64,000 bases of DNA from Fibrella aestuarina BUZ 2. GTDB lineage: Bacteria; Bacteroidota; Bacteroidia; Cytophagales; Spirosomataceae. The DNA lies in assembly GCF_000331105.1 (NCBI RefSeq), contig NC_020054.1, positions 4,266,257 to 4,330,256 of the forward strand, read 5' to 3'. Below the pieces are notes generated by a model. The model saw nothing but the letters and a program-made list of their open reading frames with translations. It was not told where the DNA came from and did not search any database. Each line of letters opens with the position of its first letter. Position 1 is the stretch's first letter. The translations under genes and the position numbers were made by a program. Positions 9,557 to 16,701 of this stretch are shown piece by piece.

Positions 9557-9601
9557 CCCCCTCTTTGGGGAGTTCAACGTATGTTCAGGTATTTATCTTT
9601 G
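9557..9601 (+). promoter_or_regulatory. CCCC-N6-GGGG operator with -7 element, copy B, before response regulator
   Basis: CCCC (9557-9560), spacer CTCTTT, GGGG (9567-9570), 23 nt, then TATCTTTG (9594-9601), a perfect TAnnTTTG. The ATG of the response regulator follows 22 nt later, which suggests autoregulation. Confidence 0.6.
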
Positions 9602-9623
9602 AGGCACATAACACACTACCCAT

Positions 9624-10244
9624 ATGGCCGTCCGCACCGCTATTTTTGAAGACAACATGCCCCTGCGCGAGGCACTTTCCTTTCTGATCGAAGCCACCGA
9701 CGGGTTTGACCTGCTGGGGGCCTTCGGCGATTGCCTCTCTGCCGAAAAACAGGTAGGTACGTTGCAACCCGACGTGGTGCTAATGGACATCGACCTGCCG
9801 GGCCGCAGTGGCATCGACGCCGTTCGGAGCCTGCACGAGCGGTATAGTCACGTAGATGTATTGATGCTCACCGTGTTCGATGATGATGACCGGGTGTTTG
9901 AGGCTATCCGGGCGGGGGCTACGGGGTATTTGTTGAAGAAAACACCCCCGTCCCGCATCCTGGAGGCCATCCAGGAGGTCTATGACGGCGGCGCGCCTAT
10001 GTCGCCCGCCATTGCCCGGCGGGTAATGGAGGCCATGCAGCACCGGCCAAACCCTAATCTGGCCGACCTCACTCCCCGAGAAAGCGAGGTGCTGACGCTG
10101 CTGGCCAAAGGCAATAGCTACAAAATGGTCGGGGCCGAGCTAGGCATCACCGTCGAGACGACCCGTACCCACGTGAAGCGCATTTACGAGAAGCTTCACG
10201 TCCACTCCGTCGCCGAAGCCTTGGCCAAGTACCACGGCAAGTAA
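9624..10244 (+). CDS. NarL/FixJ-family response regulator
   Basis: The 206-residue protein has a receiver domain (1-120) with the acidic pair near residues 9-10, the phosphorylation site Asp55 in VVLMDIDLPG, a conserved threonine/serine switch region (LMLTVFDDD) and the lysine of LLKK. A LuxR-type helix-turn-helix follows (about 143-206: LTPRESEVLTLLAKG, then ETTRTHVKRIYEKL). It binds DNA as a dimer after phosphorylation, probably by the kinase encoded just upstream. Its own promoter carries the CCCC-N6-GGGG inverted repeat found at three more sites nearby, making this protein the obvious candidate to bind that motif (inference). Confidence 0.93.
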   Translation: MAVRTAIFEDNMPLREALSFLIEATDGFDLLGAFGDCLSAEKQVGTLQPDVVLMDIDLPGRSGIDAVRSLHERYSHVDVLMLTVFDDDDRVFEAIRAGATGYLLKKTPPSRILEAIQEVYDGGAPMSPAIARRVMEAMQHRPNPNLADLTPRESEVLTLLAKGNSYKMVGAELGITVETTRTHVKRIYEKLHVHSVAEALAKYHGK

Positions 10245-10287
10245 GCAGCTTACCCCGCTTACCGAAGCCAACAAACCCAATACGTAT

Positions 10288-10332
10288 CCCCTTTTTTGGG
10301 GACGCGCGGCGGCTGGCGGTGGTGGAGCTTTG
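10288..10332 (+). promoter_or_regulatory. CCCC-N6-GGGG operator with -7 element, copy C, before kelch lipoprotein
   Basis: CCCC (10288-10291), spacer TTTTTT, GGGG (10298-10301), 23 nt, then GAGCTTTG (10325-10332). The lipoprotein ATG lies at 10367. The -7 element lacks the initial T, as expected of an activator-dependent promoter. Confidence 0.55.
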
Positions 10333-10366
10333 ACCCAACCAAAACGGGTTACCGCCGCACCACGCC

Positions 10367-11801
10367 ATGAACCGCTATTACTCCTCGTCAGTAGGGCTGG
10401 GTCTGTTACTGATTCTAGGCCTGAGCTTGCAAAACTGCAAGAAAGACGACCCCGCCACCCCAACCGGCCCCGCGAGTGGCACCACTACGCCAGGTACGTC
10501 GACAACGGCTACGACCAAGAGCACCGGCCCCGTGCTGCTCACCGACCCTGTCGTTAGTAACGTGGGCAGTTTTTCGGCCCGCATCACCGCCGTCATCAAC
10601 GGCAACGGGGGCGAGGCCATTACCGGCCACAAGTTATTCGTGGTTCAGACCGCGTCCCAACGCCTGGACAACCAGTATGAACTGGGAGCGACCAGCGGCC
10701 CCTTTCCGCTGACGATTACGCAGGCAGTGACGGGCCTCGCCGCCAACACCAACTACACGGTCTACTTCACGGCCACCAACAAAGTAGCGGTGGTGCAGCG
10801 AGCAACGACCTTCACGACCACGACCATCGCCTCAACCACGACGGCACCCAATGGTAACGCCGTTACCGTCAAAGCGCCTTTCCCCGGGCAGACCCGCCGC
10901 CTGGCGCGCATTTTTACGCTGGCCAATAAGCTGTATGTGTTAGGCGGGTGGGACCAAACGCAATCCGCGGCGGCTGACCTGACCGATCTGTGGCAGTATG
11001 ACCCCGCCACCGACAAATGGAGCGCAAAAGCCGCCCTTCAGGTTCCCAACGCACTCCGGCTCGATTATACCCTGCCGATTATGCTGATCGACGGGCAGGC
11101 TCATGCCCTGGTCACCGTCCAGACTGGCACTACGGCCAGCACCCGCACCTCGTTTATCTACACCTACGACCCCACCACCAATAAATGGACGGCCAAAGGG
11201 CAAGCTCCGTTTGTTGGTTCGTGGCGAACGGTGATGAGCCTCAACGGCAAAGGGTATGCTGTGGGGGGGTGGCGATCAGCTCAACACGCCCTTATCCGTC
11301 GGGAAGCAGGTGTGGCAGTATGATCCCACTACCGACAAATGGGCCCGCCGGAACGACTTTCCGGGTGAGGCGCGGTATGGCGGGTTTGGCACCACCCACA
11401 ACAACAAAGGCTATCTGATCGGTGGTACGGGGCTCAACGGGATGCTGGCCGACCTGTGGGAATACAACGATGCCACCGATAGCTGGACGCAAAAAGCAGC
11501 GCCCCCTACTATCATCAGCAGTGGCGCGTTTAGCGGGAAAGCGTTTCTGGTCGGGGACAAACTGACCTTCACCCAGTTCGCCGACAACTATTATACCTAC
11601 AATTTCACGACCCAGGCGTGGTCGACGGCACCCGCACCAGATGCCATCTACAAATCGGCGCTGGGTGGTACGGGCTGCACCGTCTATGAGTACCTCACCG
11701 AATCCAGCGGGGCTAATGTGTATCTGTTCCATCAGTACCGCTCGGTAGCGGGTACACCCTGCCTGAATCTGATGGGGCAGCTCTGGCAATACACCCCCTG
11801 A
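10367..11801 (+). pseudogene. Kelch-repeat lipoprotein split by a frameshift in a G7 run
   Basis: The first part (10367-11323) encodes a lipoprotein leader (LGLSLQNC, Cys near 24), a threonine-rich linker, a fibronectin type III-like domain (about 60-150) and the first kelch blades (LYVLGGWD, DLWQYDPATDKW). The second part (11256-11801, another frame) carries further blades (VWQYDPTTDKW, DLWEYNDATDSW). The two match end to end if one G is removed from the run of seven G at 11263-11269, giving GKGYAVGGGDQL. The full protein would have about 477 residues. The shift may be a sequencing error, a phase-variable switch or true inactivation. It is preceded by operator copy C and was probably a surface beta-propeller protein. 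Confidence 0.75.
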
Positions 11802-11903
11802 TACGGCCTGGTCAGCCAAATCGCCCCCGGCTTATGCACGCTCCTTACCATGTATGTCTCAGCAACAGGGCTGAGGCCCTTTCACACCAAACCAATCAAT
11901 CGC

Positions 11904-12572
11904 ATGAACACGTCTCGATTTTCCCTGGTCACTATAGCCGTCAGCCTGCTGCTTGGCAGCCTCACGGGTTGTAAAAAAGCCGACGACCCCACGAAAGGCT
12001 TATCGGCCAAAATTCAGTCGATCATCCCGCAGGCCGATATCGATAAGCTGCGGCAACGGGGCATGATCATCAACGAGGGGTCGCAGCCGCCCAACATCGA
12101 GGGCATTTTTGCGTCGTCGCCCCACACGCTCGTCAGTCCCTACGACACCGACTCCTACGGGGCTGGGTACGTTTTCAACGACCTCACGATCCGCTTTTCA
12201 AAGCAAAATACCGCCGATCAGACGGCGGTGGTCGACATCAAGAATGCCGGATCAACGGGCACGGGGGTGGGCGGTTTTCTGGCCGGTAACGGCAACCAGT
12301 TTACGTTTTTCGCCGAGATCGACCTGGTCGATGGGAGCGCCACGGCCAAGCAGGTTCGCATTTTTTCGGGCGAAATCACCAGCGCAGGCATCAAGAATTT
12401 TTACACCACCCTGCTAATGAAAAGCAAAAACGACCCGACAGACCGGCTCATTCCGGTGGGGGCCGCCCGGGTGATTAAAGACGGCGACGGCCTGGCCAGC
12501 AAACAGAGCAGCTTCCGCCTGAACGCCGCCGCGCAGCCCAAAGTACTCACTGCCGACGACGCAACGCGGTAG
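11904..12572 (+). CDS. Lipoprotein of unknown function
   Basis: The 222-residue protein starts with a lipoprotein signal peptide (LGSLTGCKK, Cys near 20). The remainder is a soluble beta-rich domain without a motif I recognise. The start at 11904 is chosen because the leader begins there, although the frame is open from 11850. It follows the kelch lipoprotein at a distance of about 100 nt on the same strand and could be co-transcribed with it under operator copy C. Confidence 0.7.
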   Translation: MNTSRFSLVTIAVSLLLGSLTGCKKADDPTKGLSAKIQSIIPQADIDKLRQRGMIINEGSQPPNIEGIFASSPHTLVSPYDTDSYGAGYVFNDLTIRFSKQNTADQTAVVDIKNAGSTGTGVGGFLAGNGNQFTFFAEIDLVDGSATAKQVRIFSGEITSAGIKNFYTTLLMKSKNDPTDRLIPVGAARVIKDGDGLASKQSSFRLNAAAQPKVLTADDATR

Positions 12573-12625
12573 TAGCCAGCGTTGCCGCGCTGGCCCGTGT
12601 CTTCTCGACTCCCAGCCCCCTGCAT

Positions 12626-12670
12626 CCCCCATTTTGGGGGCGCATGGGGGACGTCACCTACCGACTTTTG
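12626..12670 (+). promoter_or_regulatory. CCCC-N6-GGGG operator with -7 element, copy D
   Basis: CCCC (12626-12629), spacer CATTTT, GGGG (12636-12639), 23 nt, then GACTTTTG (12663-12670). The next plus-strand gene begins only at 13259, so the target is unclear. Confidence 0.5.
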
Positions 12671-12898
12671 GCTTACTCAAACCCGGCTTTCCGCCTCTCC
12701 ACACCCTGATCACTCGTTTCAATCATTCGTTTACGCCCAGCGACCAATAAAGACGGCCCCAACAAGGCGTGTGAAAGCAAGCTACCGTGAAACCGCAAAC
12801 GAGTCATCCAATTAAAAACGAACGCCTTACAATTCAACGCACGCTTAAACGCACGGACGGCCATGGCGAATCTGCTTATTTTCAATCGCGCGGCTCAA

Positions 12899-13240
12899 TT
12901 AGTATCCTTTCACCCTGAGTGAGTCGACGGATGCACGAAATGTCCTGGGCCAAACGACCAGCTCACGTGGTGGGTGCCAGGCTTTCTGGTTCGTGCTATT
13001 GCCAGCCCAATCGCGACTTAAAGCAGTGCTAAATCGATCAATGTCTTTGCCTTCAACGGCCTCAGCATCGACAACAACGGTACGCTTTAACTGGGCGAAT
13101 GGGGCAAACGAACGGGCCAAGTGGTGATGGTCAGGTACGTTACCATATGCCCCGAACCGTTGGCATAGCCCAACGTGCCTTTGGGTAAAAGACCCAACCG
13201 ATTCGGCAGCCCCTCTTCTAGTTTAACGACCTGTCTATCA
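12899..13240 (-). pseudogene. Possible remnant of a decayed gene (C-terminal fragment)
   Basis: On the minus strand, text resembling LPNRLGLLPKGTLGYANGSG (about 13240-13150) changes frame near 13140 and continues as PDHHHLARSFAPFAQLKRTV and on to a stop at 12899. Composition and residue order look protein-like, but there is no start, one frameshift is needed and no family is recognised. The fragment abuts the divergent lipoprotein gene at 13259. Confidence 0.25.
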
Positions 13241-13258
13241 ACGCAAAAACGCAACACC

Positions 13259-13840
13259 ATGAAAGCCATCGGTATCAGTTTAATTTGCCTCCTGAGCTTC
13301 GCTGGGCTAACCGCCTGCAAAAAAAGCGATGCCACCAAACCCGTTGAAAACACCATCACTTCGTTTATAACGAGTGAAACGGCCCTCACGGCCGGTACCC
13401 GTGCATCAGGGCCGTGGGAATTGGGGCTTGTGTTCAGTGCTTCCGTAGCGGGTAAGATTACGCAGGTCGGCGCGAAGATGCCCGAGCCAGGTACGTACCG
13501 CGTTATTATCTGGGATTTTGACAGCAAGCAATTGCTTCGGCAAAAGACCATTGAGCAAACCTCGCCCGACAAGCTGACGCTGGATGGTATCGATGCGCTG
13601 GCACTGACCGCGAATAAAAAATACGTTATCAGCATCAACAGCCAATCGGCGGGGACCAACAAGAAATACGGGTTTGTCTATAAAACCAACAGCGCTGAAT
13701 TCATGCCCTTCACGAAAGGCAGCATCCTGGTGTACAACGCCTGCTACAGCGGCGTGGCGACGGCAACGTTTCCGAACACCACCCCCAATGTGAAATACGA
13801 AATGTACGGCTTCCCCGAATTCACCTTCATCCCCGACTGA
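13259..13840 (+). CDS. DUF4082-like lipoprotein
   Basis: The 193-residue protein has a lipoprotein leader (SFAGLTACKK, Cys near 20). The mature part has the pattern of DUF4082-type beta-sandwich domains: ELGLVFSASVAGKITQVG, then YRVIIWDFDSKQLLRQKTI and NKKYVISINS. Such domains occur on secreted and surface proteins of Bacteroidota; no activity is known. The ATG at 13259 is selected because the signal peptide starts there. The family assignment rests on motif resemblance only. Confidence 0.7.
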   Translation: MKAIGISLICLLSFAGLTACKKSDATKPVENTITSFITSETALTAGTRASGPWELGLVFSASVAGKITQVGAKMPEPGTYRVIIWDFDSKQLLRQKTIEQTSPDKLTLDGIDALALTANKKYVISINSQSAGTNKKYGFVYKTNSAEFMPFTKGSILVYNACYSGVATATFPNTTPNVKYEMYGFPEFTFIPD

Positions 13841-13969
13841 GGGTAAGCGTAGCGGGCCGACAAACCATGTCGGCCTGCAACCGTAACGTTGGCCCACTCG
13901 CTCAACGCAACGTTCAGTTCATCCTGTTTCTGGGTACGTTTACAAGCACACAATCAAGCTACCACCCCC

Positions 13970-14839
13970 ATGGCGCTCGCGTATTATCAGGCCCTTCATG
14001 GCTCATTTGTTATCGTCGGCAAATCGCCCGATGGTGATTCGGTGCGGTTCATCGCCGACAACCCCGCCGGTTACCAGTCTATCTACCGGGCCTACCGGAT
14101 CGAGCCAGCCCGCGACGGCAGCGTGCAACTGCGCTTCGAGGGAATCGACGCGCCCGAGGTCCACTACGGCAAAGCGGCCCAGCCACTGGGTAACGCCGTG
14201 CGCGATAGCCTGCTGGCCCGGCTGGGTTTTACCAACGTCGTCATCAATCCGAATGAGACGGTCCTCTCGGCTACCCCCGACCGGATTTCCGGCTGGATCC
14301 TGACCAAAGGCGTCGATGCCAACGGCCGCCCCATCGCCTACGTCCTGCCCGATACCGCAACCCTCACCGACGGCGAAGCTACCCTGGTCGATGAAGCCCT
14401 GCTGAAGCAGACGATCAATCACGAACTGACGGTGCGTGGGCTGGTCTACTACACTGTGTATACGTCTACACCCGCCTTGCACCGCCACGTATTGCGGGCT
14501 GCCGCCGCCGAAGCCCGGGCCAACCTGCTGGGCGTCTGGGCGGTCGACTGCACCAGCCGCTACCGCCTCGAAAGCCAGGCCGACCTTGAACCCGGCGAGC
14601 AGGGGCAGCTCATCCTGCCAAAGCTGTTCCGGCGATCGACGGATTTTTTGAAAAAACCCGATGGGGCCGAAAACCTCAAAGACTGGCTCCTGAGCAAAGC
14701 GACCGGCTCGCGCCCCGAAGACGACCTTGTGCTGATCTGTGGGCATATCGAAGTGCCGCTGAGCCAGCTGGTTGTGCAACAAAACCAATACGTACTCTTC
14801 CAGGCCGATACGCTCGATATCGTGTTTGTGGAGAAGTAG
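13970..14839 (+). CDS. Staphylococcal nuclease-like (thermonuclease family) protein
   Basis: The 289-residue protein carries the hallmarks of the SNase fold: a DGDSVRF segment near residues 21-27 and FEGIDAPEVHY near 53-63, followed by an AVRDSLLARL helix. In SNase enzymes these segments hold the calcium-binding aspartates and an arginine; here FEGIDAPE supplies the acidic residues. The C-terminal 120 residues include a short LysM-like or wHTH-like end (HIEVPLSQLVVQQNQYVLFQ). There is no signal peptide, so it should be cytoplasmic. The start at 13970 follows a run of C and gives the family-like beginning; a longer frame from 13889 is open. Nuclease activity is inferred. Confidence 0.7.
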   Translation: MALAYYQALHGSFVIVGKSPDGDSVRFIADNPAGYQSIYRAYRIEPARDGSVQLRFEGIDAPEVHYGKAAQPLGNAVRDSLLARLGFTNVVINPNETVLSATPDRISGWILTKGVDANGRPIAYVLPDTATLTDGEATLVDEALLKQTINHELTVRGLVYYTVYTSTPALHRHVLRAAAAEARANLLGVWAVDCTSRYRLESQADLEPGEQGQLILPKLFRRSTDFLKKPDGAENLKDWLLSKATGSRPEDDLVLICGHIEVPLSQLVVQQNQYVLFQADTLDIVFVEK

Positions 14840-14878
14840 CGCATCCCCGTTGGCCAACCGCCGCTGGCGTGTATTTTT

Positions 14879-14911
14879 ACCTGGGCCACGTCGCAACGTC
14901 GTGGCCCAGGT
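14879..14911 (+). other. Perfect 12-bp hairpin next to a start codon
   Basis: Arms 14879-14890 and 14900-14911 (ACCTGGGCCACG and its complement) enclose a 9-nt loop. The hairpin ends three nt before the ATG at 14915. It may end the upstream transcript or control translation of the esterase. Confidence 0.6.
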
Positions 14912-14914
14912 CTT

Positions 14915-16642
14915 ATGCAACGTACCTATACTCTGCTCCTCTGCCTGTTTGCCCTGGTCGCGCAGGCACAGCCTACCTTTACCGTTTCGTTTCCCGCCAG
15001 TACCACCACCGTTCCGCTCGACGGGCGGGTGTTGCTCATCCTGGCCAAGACCAACACCCCCGAACCCCGGCAGCAGGTGAGCGACGCCGTGGAAACGGCG
15101 CAACTGGTTGGGCTGGACGTCGACGGGCTCAAGCCGGGGCAGGCCGCCACGCTGGATGCCAGCGCCTTTGGTTACCCCAAACGCAGCCTGCGCGAACTGC
15201 CCCCCGGCGACTATTACGTGCAGGCCGTGCTCCACCGCTACGAAACATTCCGGGTAAAAAATGGCCCCAACGGCACGCGCCGTACCGTGAAGCTGCCAAT
15301 GGACCGGGGCGAAGGCCAAAACTGGCGCACGGCCCCCGGCAACCTCTTCAGCCGGCCACAGCGCATCACGATCCGGGCGGGGCAAAAACAGACCTTTCCG
15401 GTGCGGCTGGATCAGGTGAACCCGCCCATTGAAGCGCCGAAAGACACCCGGTTCATCAAGCATATCCGCATCCAGAGCCCCCGCCTGACCGAGTTTTGGG
15501 GCCGCCCCATGTACCTGGGTGCGCACGTGCTGCTGCCCGCTGGTTTCAACGAGCACCCCGAGGCGCGCTACCCGCTCTGCCTGTTTCATGGCCACTTCCC
15601 GGCCGATTTCGACGGGTTCAGCGAAACTCCGCCGCCCGCCAACATGGACACCACCGATTATACCGAGCGGTTCAACCTGCGGGGGTACAAGAAAATCGTG
15701 GCGCAGGAGGCCTACGATTTTTACCGAAAGTGGACAAGCCCCGGCTTCCCGCGCATGCTCATCGTAGAAATCCAGCACGCCAATCCGTATTACGACGACT
15801 CCTACGCGGTCAACTCCGAAAACCTCGGCCCCTACGGCGACGCCATCATGTATGAACTGCTGCCCGAAATTGAGCGGCAGTTCCGGGGCATCGGGCAGGG
15901 TTGGGCGCGGTTTACCTACGGCGGCAGCACCGGCGGCTGGGAGGCGCTGGCGGCGCAGGTCTTTTACCCCGACGCCTTCAACGGTTGTTTTGCGGCCTGT
16001 CCCGACCCTATTGCTTTCGATGCCTACACCGTCTTCAACCTCTACAAAGACAAGAACGCCTATTACACGGAAGGGCCCTTCCGCCGAACGCCCCGGCCCA
16101 GCCAGCGCAACTACCTGGGGCAGGTAAAGGTAACGATGGCCGAGACCAACCACCGCGAACTGGCCCTGGGTACCCACTCCCGCTCGGGCGATCAGTTCGA
16201 TATCTGGGAGGCGGTCTATTCCCCCGCCGGCCCCGATGGCTACCCCAAACGCATCTGGAACAAAGAAACCGGTGTGATCGACAGCAGCGTGGCGGCCTAC
16301 TGGCGCGAGCATTTCGACCTACTTCATATCCTGCGCCGCGACTGGAAGACCCTTGGCCCGAAGCTGACCGGCAAGATTCATATCTACTGCGGCGATATGG
16401 ATAACTTTTACCTCAACAACGCAGTCTACCTCATGGACGACTTCCTGAAAACCGTGCAGAACCCACCCGCCCACAGCACCGTAGCCTACGGCGACCGCTT
16501 TGAACACTGCTGGAACGGCGACCCCAACGTACCCAACTACATCAGCCGTCTGCGCTACAACACCCTGTACATTGACCAGATTATGAAACGGATAACCGAC
16601 AGCCACCCACCCGGCGCCGACCTCACAAGCTGGCGTTACTAG
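14915..16642 (+). CDS. Large secreted esterase, enterochelin-esterase-like
   Basis: The 575-residue protein begins with a signal peptide (LLLCLFALVAQA-Q, cleavage near 19). Residues 20-190 are a beta-rich N-terminal region, and the remainder is an alpha/beta hydrolase of the putative esterase type. The nucleophile is in YGGSTGGWEAL (serine near 336), an HPD-like segment is replaced by YPDAFNG, and the C-terminal histidine probably lies in FEHCWNG (near 531). The substrate is unknown; a periplasmic role is likely. A strong hairpin sits directly upstream of the start codon. Confidence 0.78.
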   Translation: MQRTYTLLLCLFALVAQAQPTFTVSFPASTTTVPLDGRVLLILAKTNTPEPRQQVSDAVETAQLVGLDVDGLKPGQAATLDASAFGYPKRSLRELPPGDYYVQAVLHRYETFRVKNGPNGTRRTVKLPMDRGEGQNWRTAPGNLFSRPQRITIRAGQKQTFPVRLDQVNPPIEAPKDTRFIKHIRIQSPRLTEFWGRPMYLGAHVLLPAGFNEHPEARYPLCLFHGHFPADFDGFSETPPPANMDTTDYTERFNLRGYKKIVAQEAYDFYRKWTSPGFPRMLIVEIQHANPYYDDSYAVNSENLGPYGDAIMYELLPEIERQFRGIGQGWARFTYGGSTGGWEALAAQVFYPDAFNGCFAACPDPIAFDAYTVFNLYKDKNAYYTEGPFRRTPRPSQRNYLGQVKVTMAETNHRELALGTHSRSGDQFDIWEAVYSPAGPDGYPKRIWNKETGVIDSSVAAYWREHFDLLHILRRDWKTLGPKLTGKIHIYCGDMDNFYLNNAVYLMDDFLKTVQNPPAHSTVAYGDRFEHCWNGDPNVPNYISRLRYNTLYIDQIMKRITDSHPPGADLTSWRY

Positions 16643-16665
16643 CCAGCCACACGCCGATTTATTGC

Positions 16666-16673
16666 TATTTTTG
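16666..16673 (+). promoter_or_regulatory. -7 promoter element TATTTTTG of the PAS kinase gene
   Basis: TATTTTTG matches TAnnTTTG and lies 28 nt before the ATG at 16702. Confidence 0.5.
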
Positions 16674-16701
16674 GCCCCATACGCAGGTTTACTCAACGGA
16701 C

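Larger units (their letters stand above)
12573..13258. other. Gene-free stretch with operator copy D and a possible decayed gene
   Basis: No intact gene is visible. Operator copy D lies at 12626-12670. On the minus strand, 12899-13240 shows protein-like text in two frames that looks like the tail of a decayed gene. Confidence 0.4.

Noticed and set aside
14003..16312. 769-codon open frame on the minus strand
   Set aside because: It spans two plus-strand genes with clear domains and a hairpin between them, so it is a GC-driven shadow.
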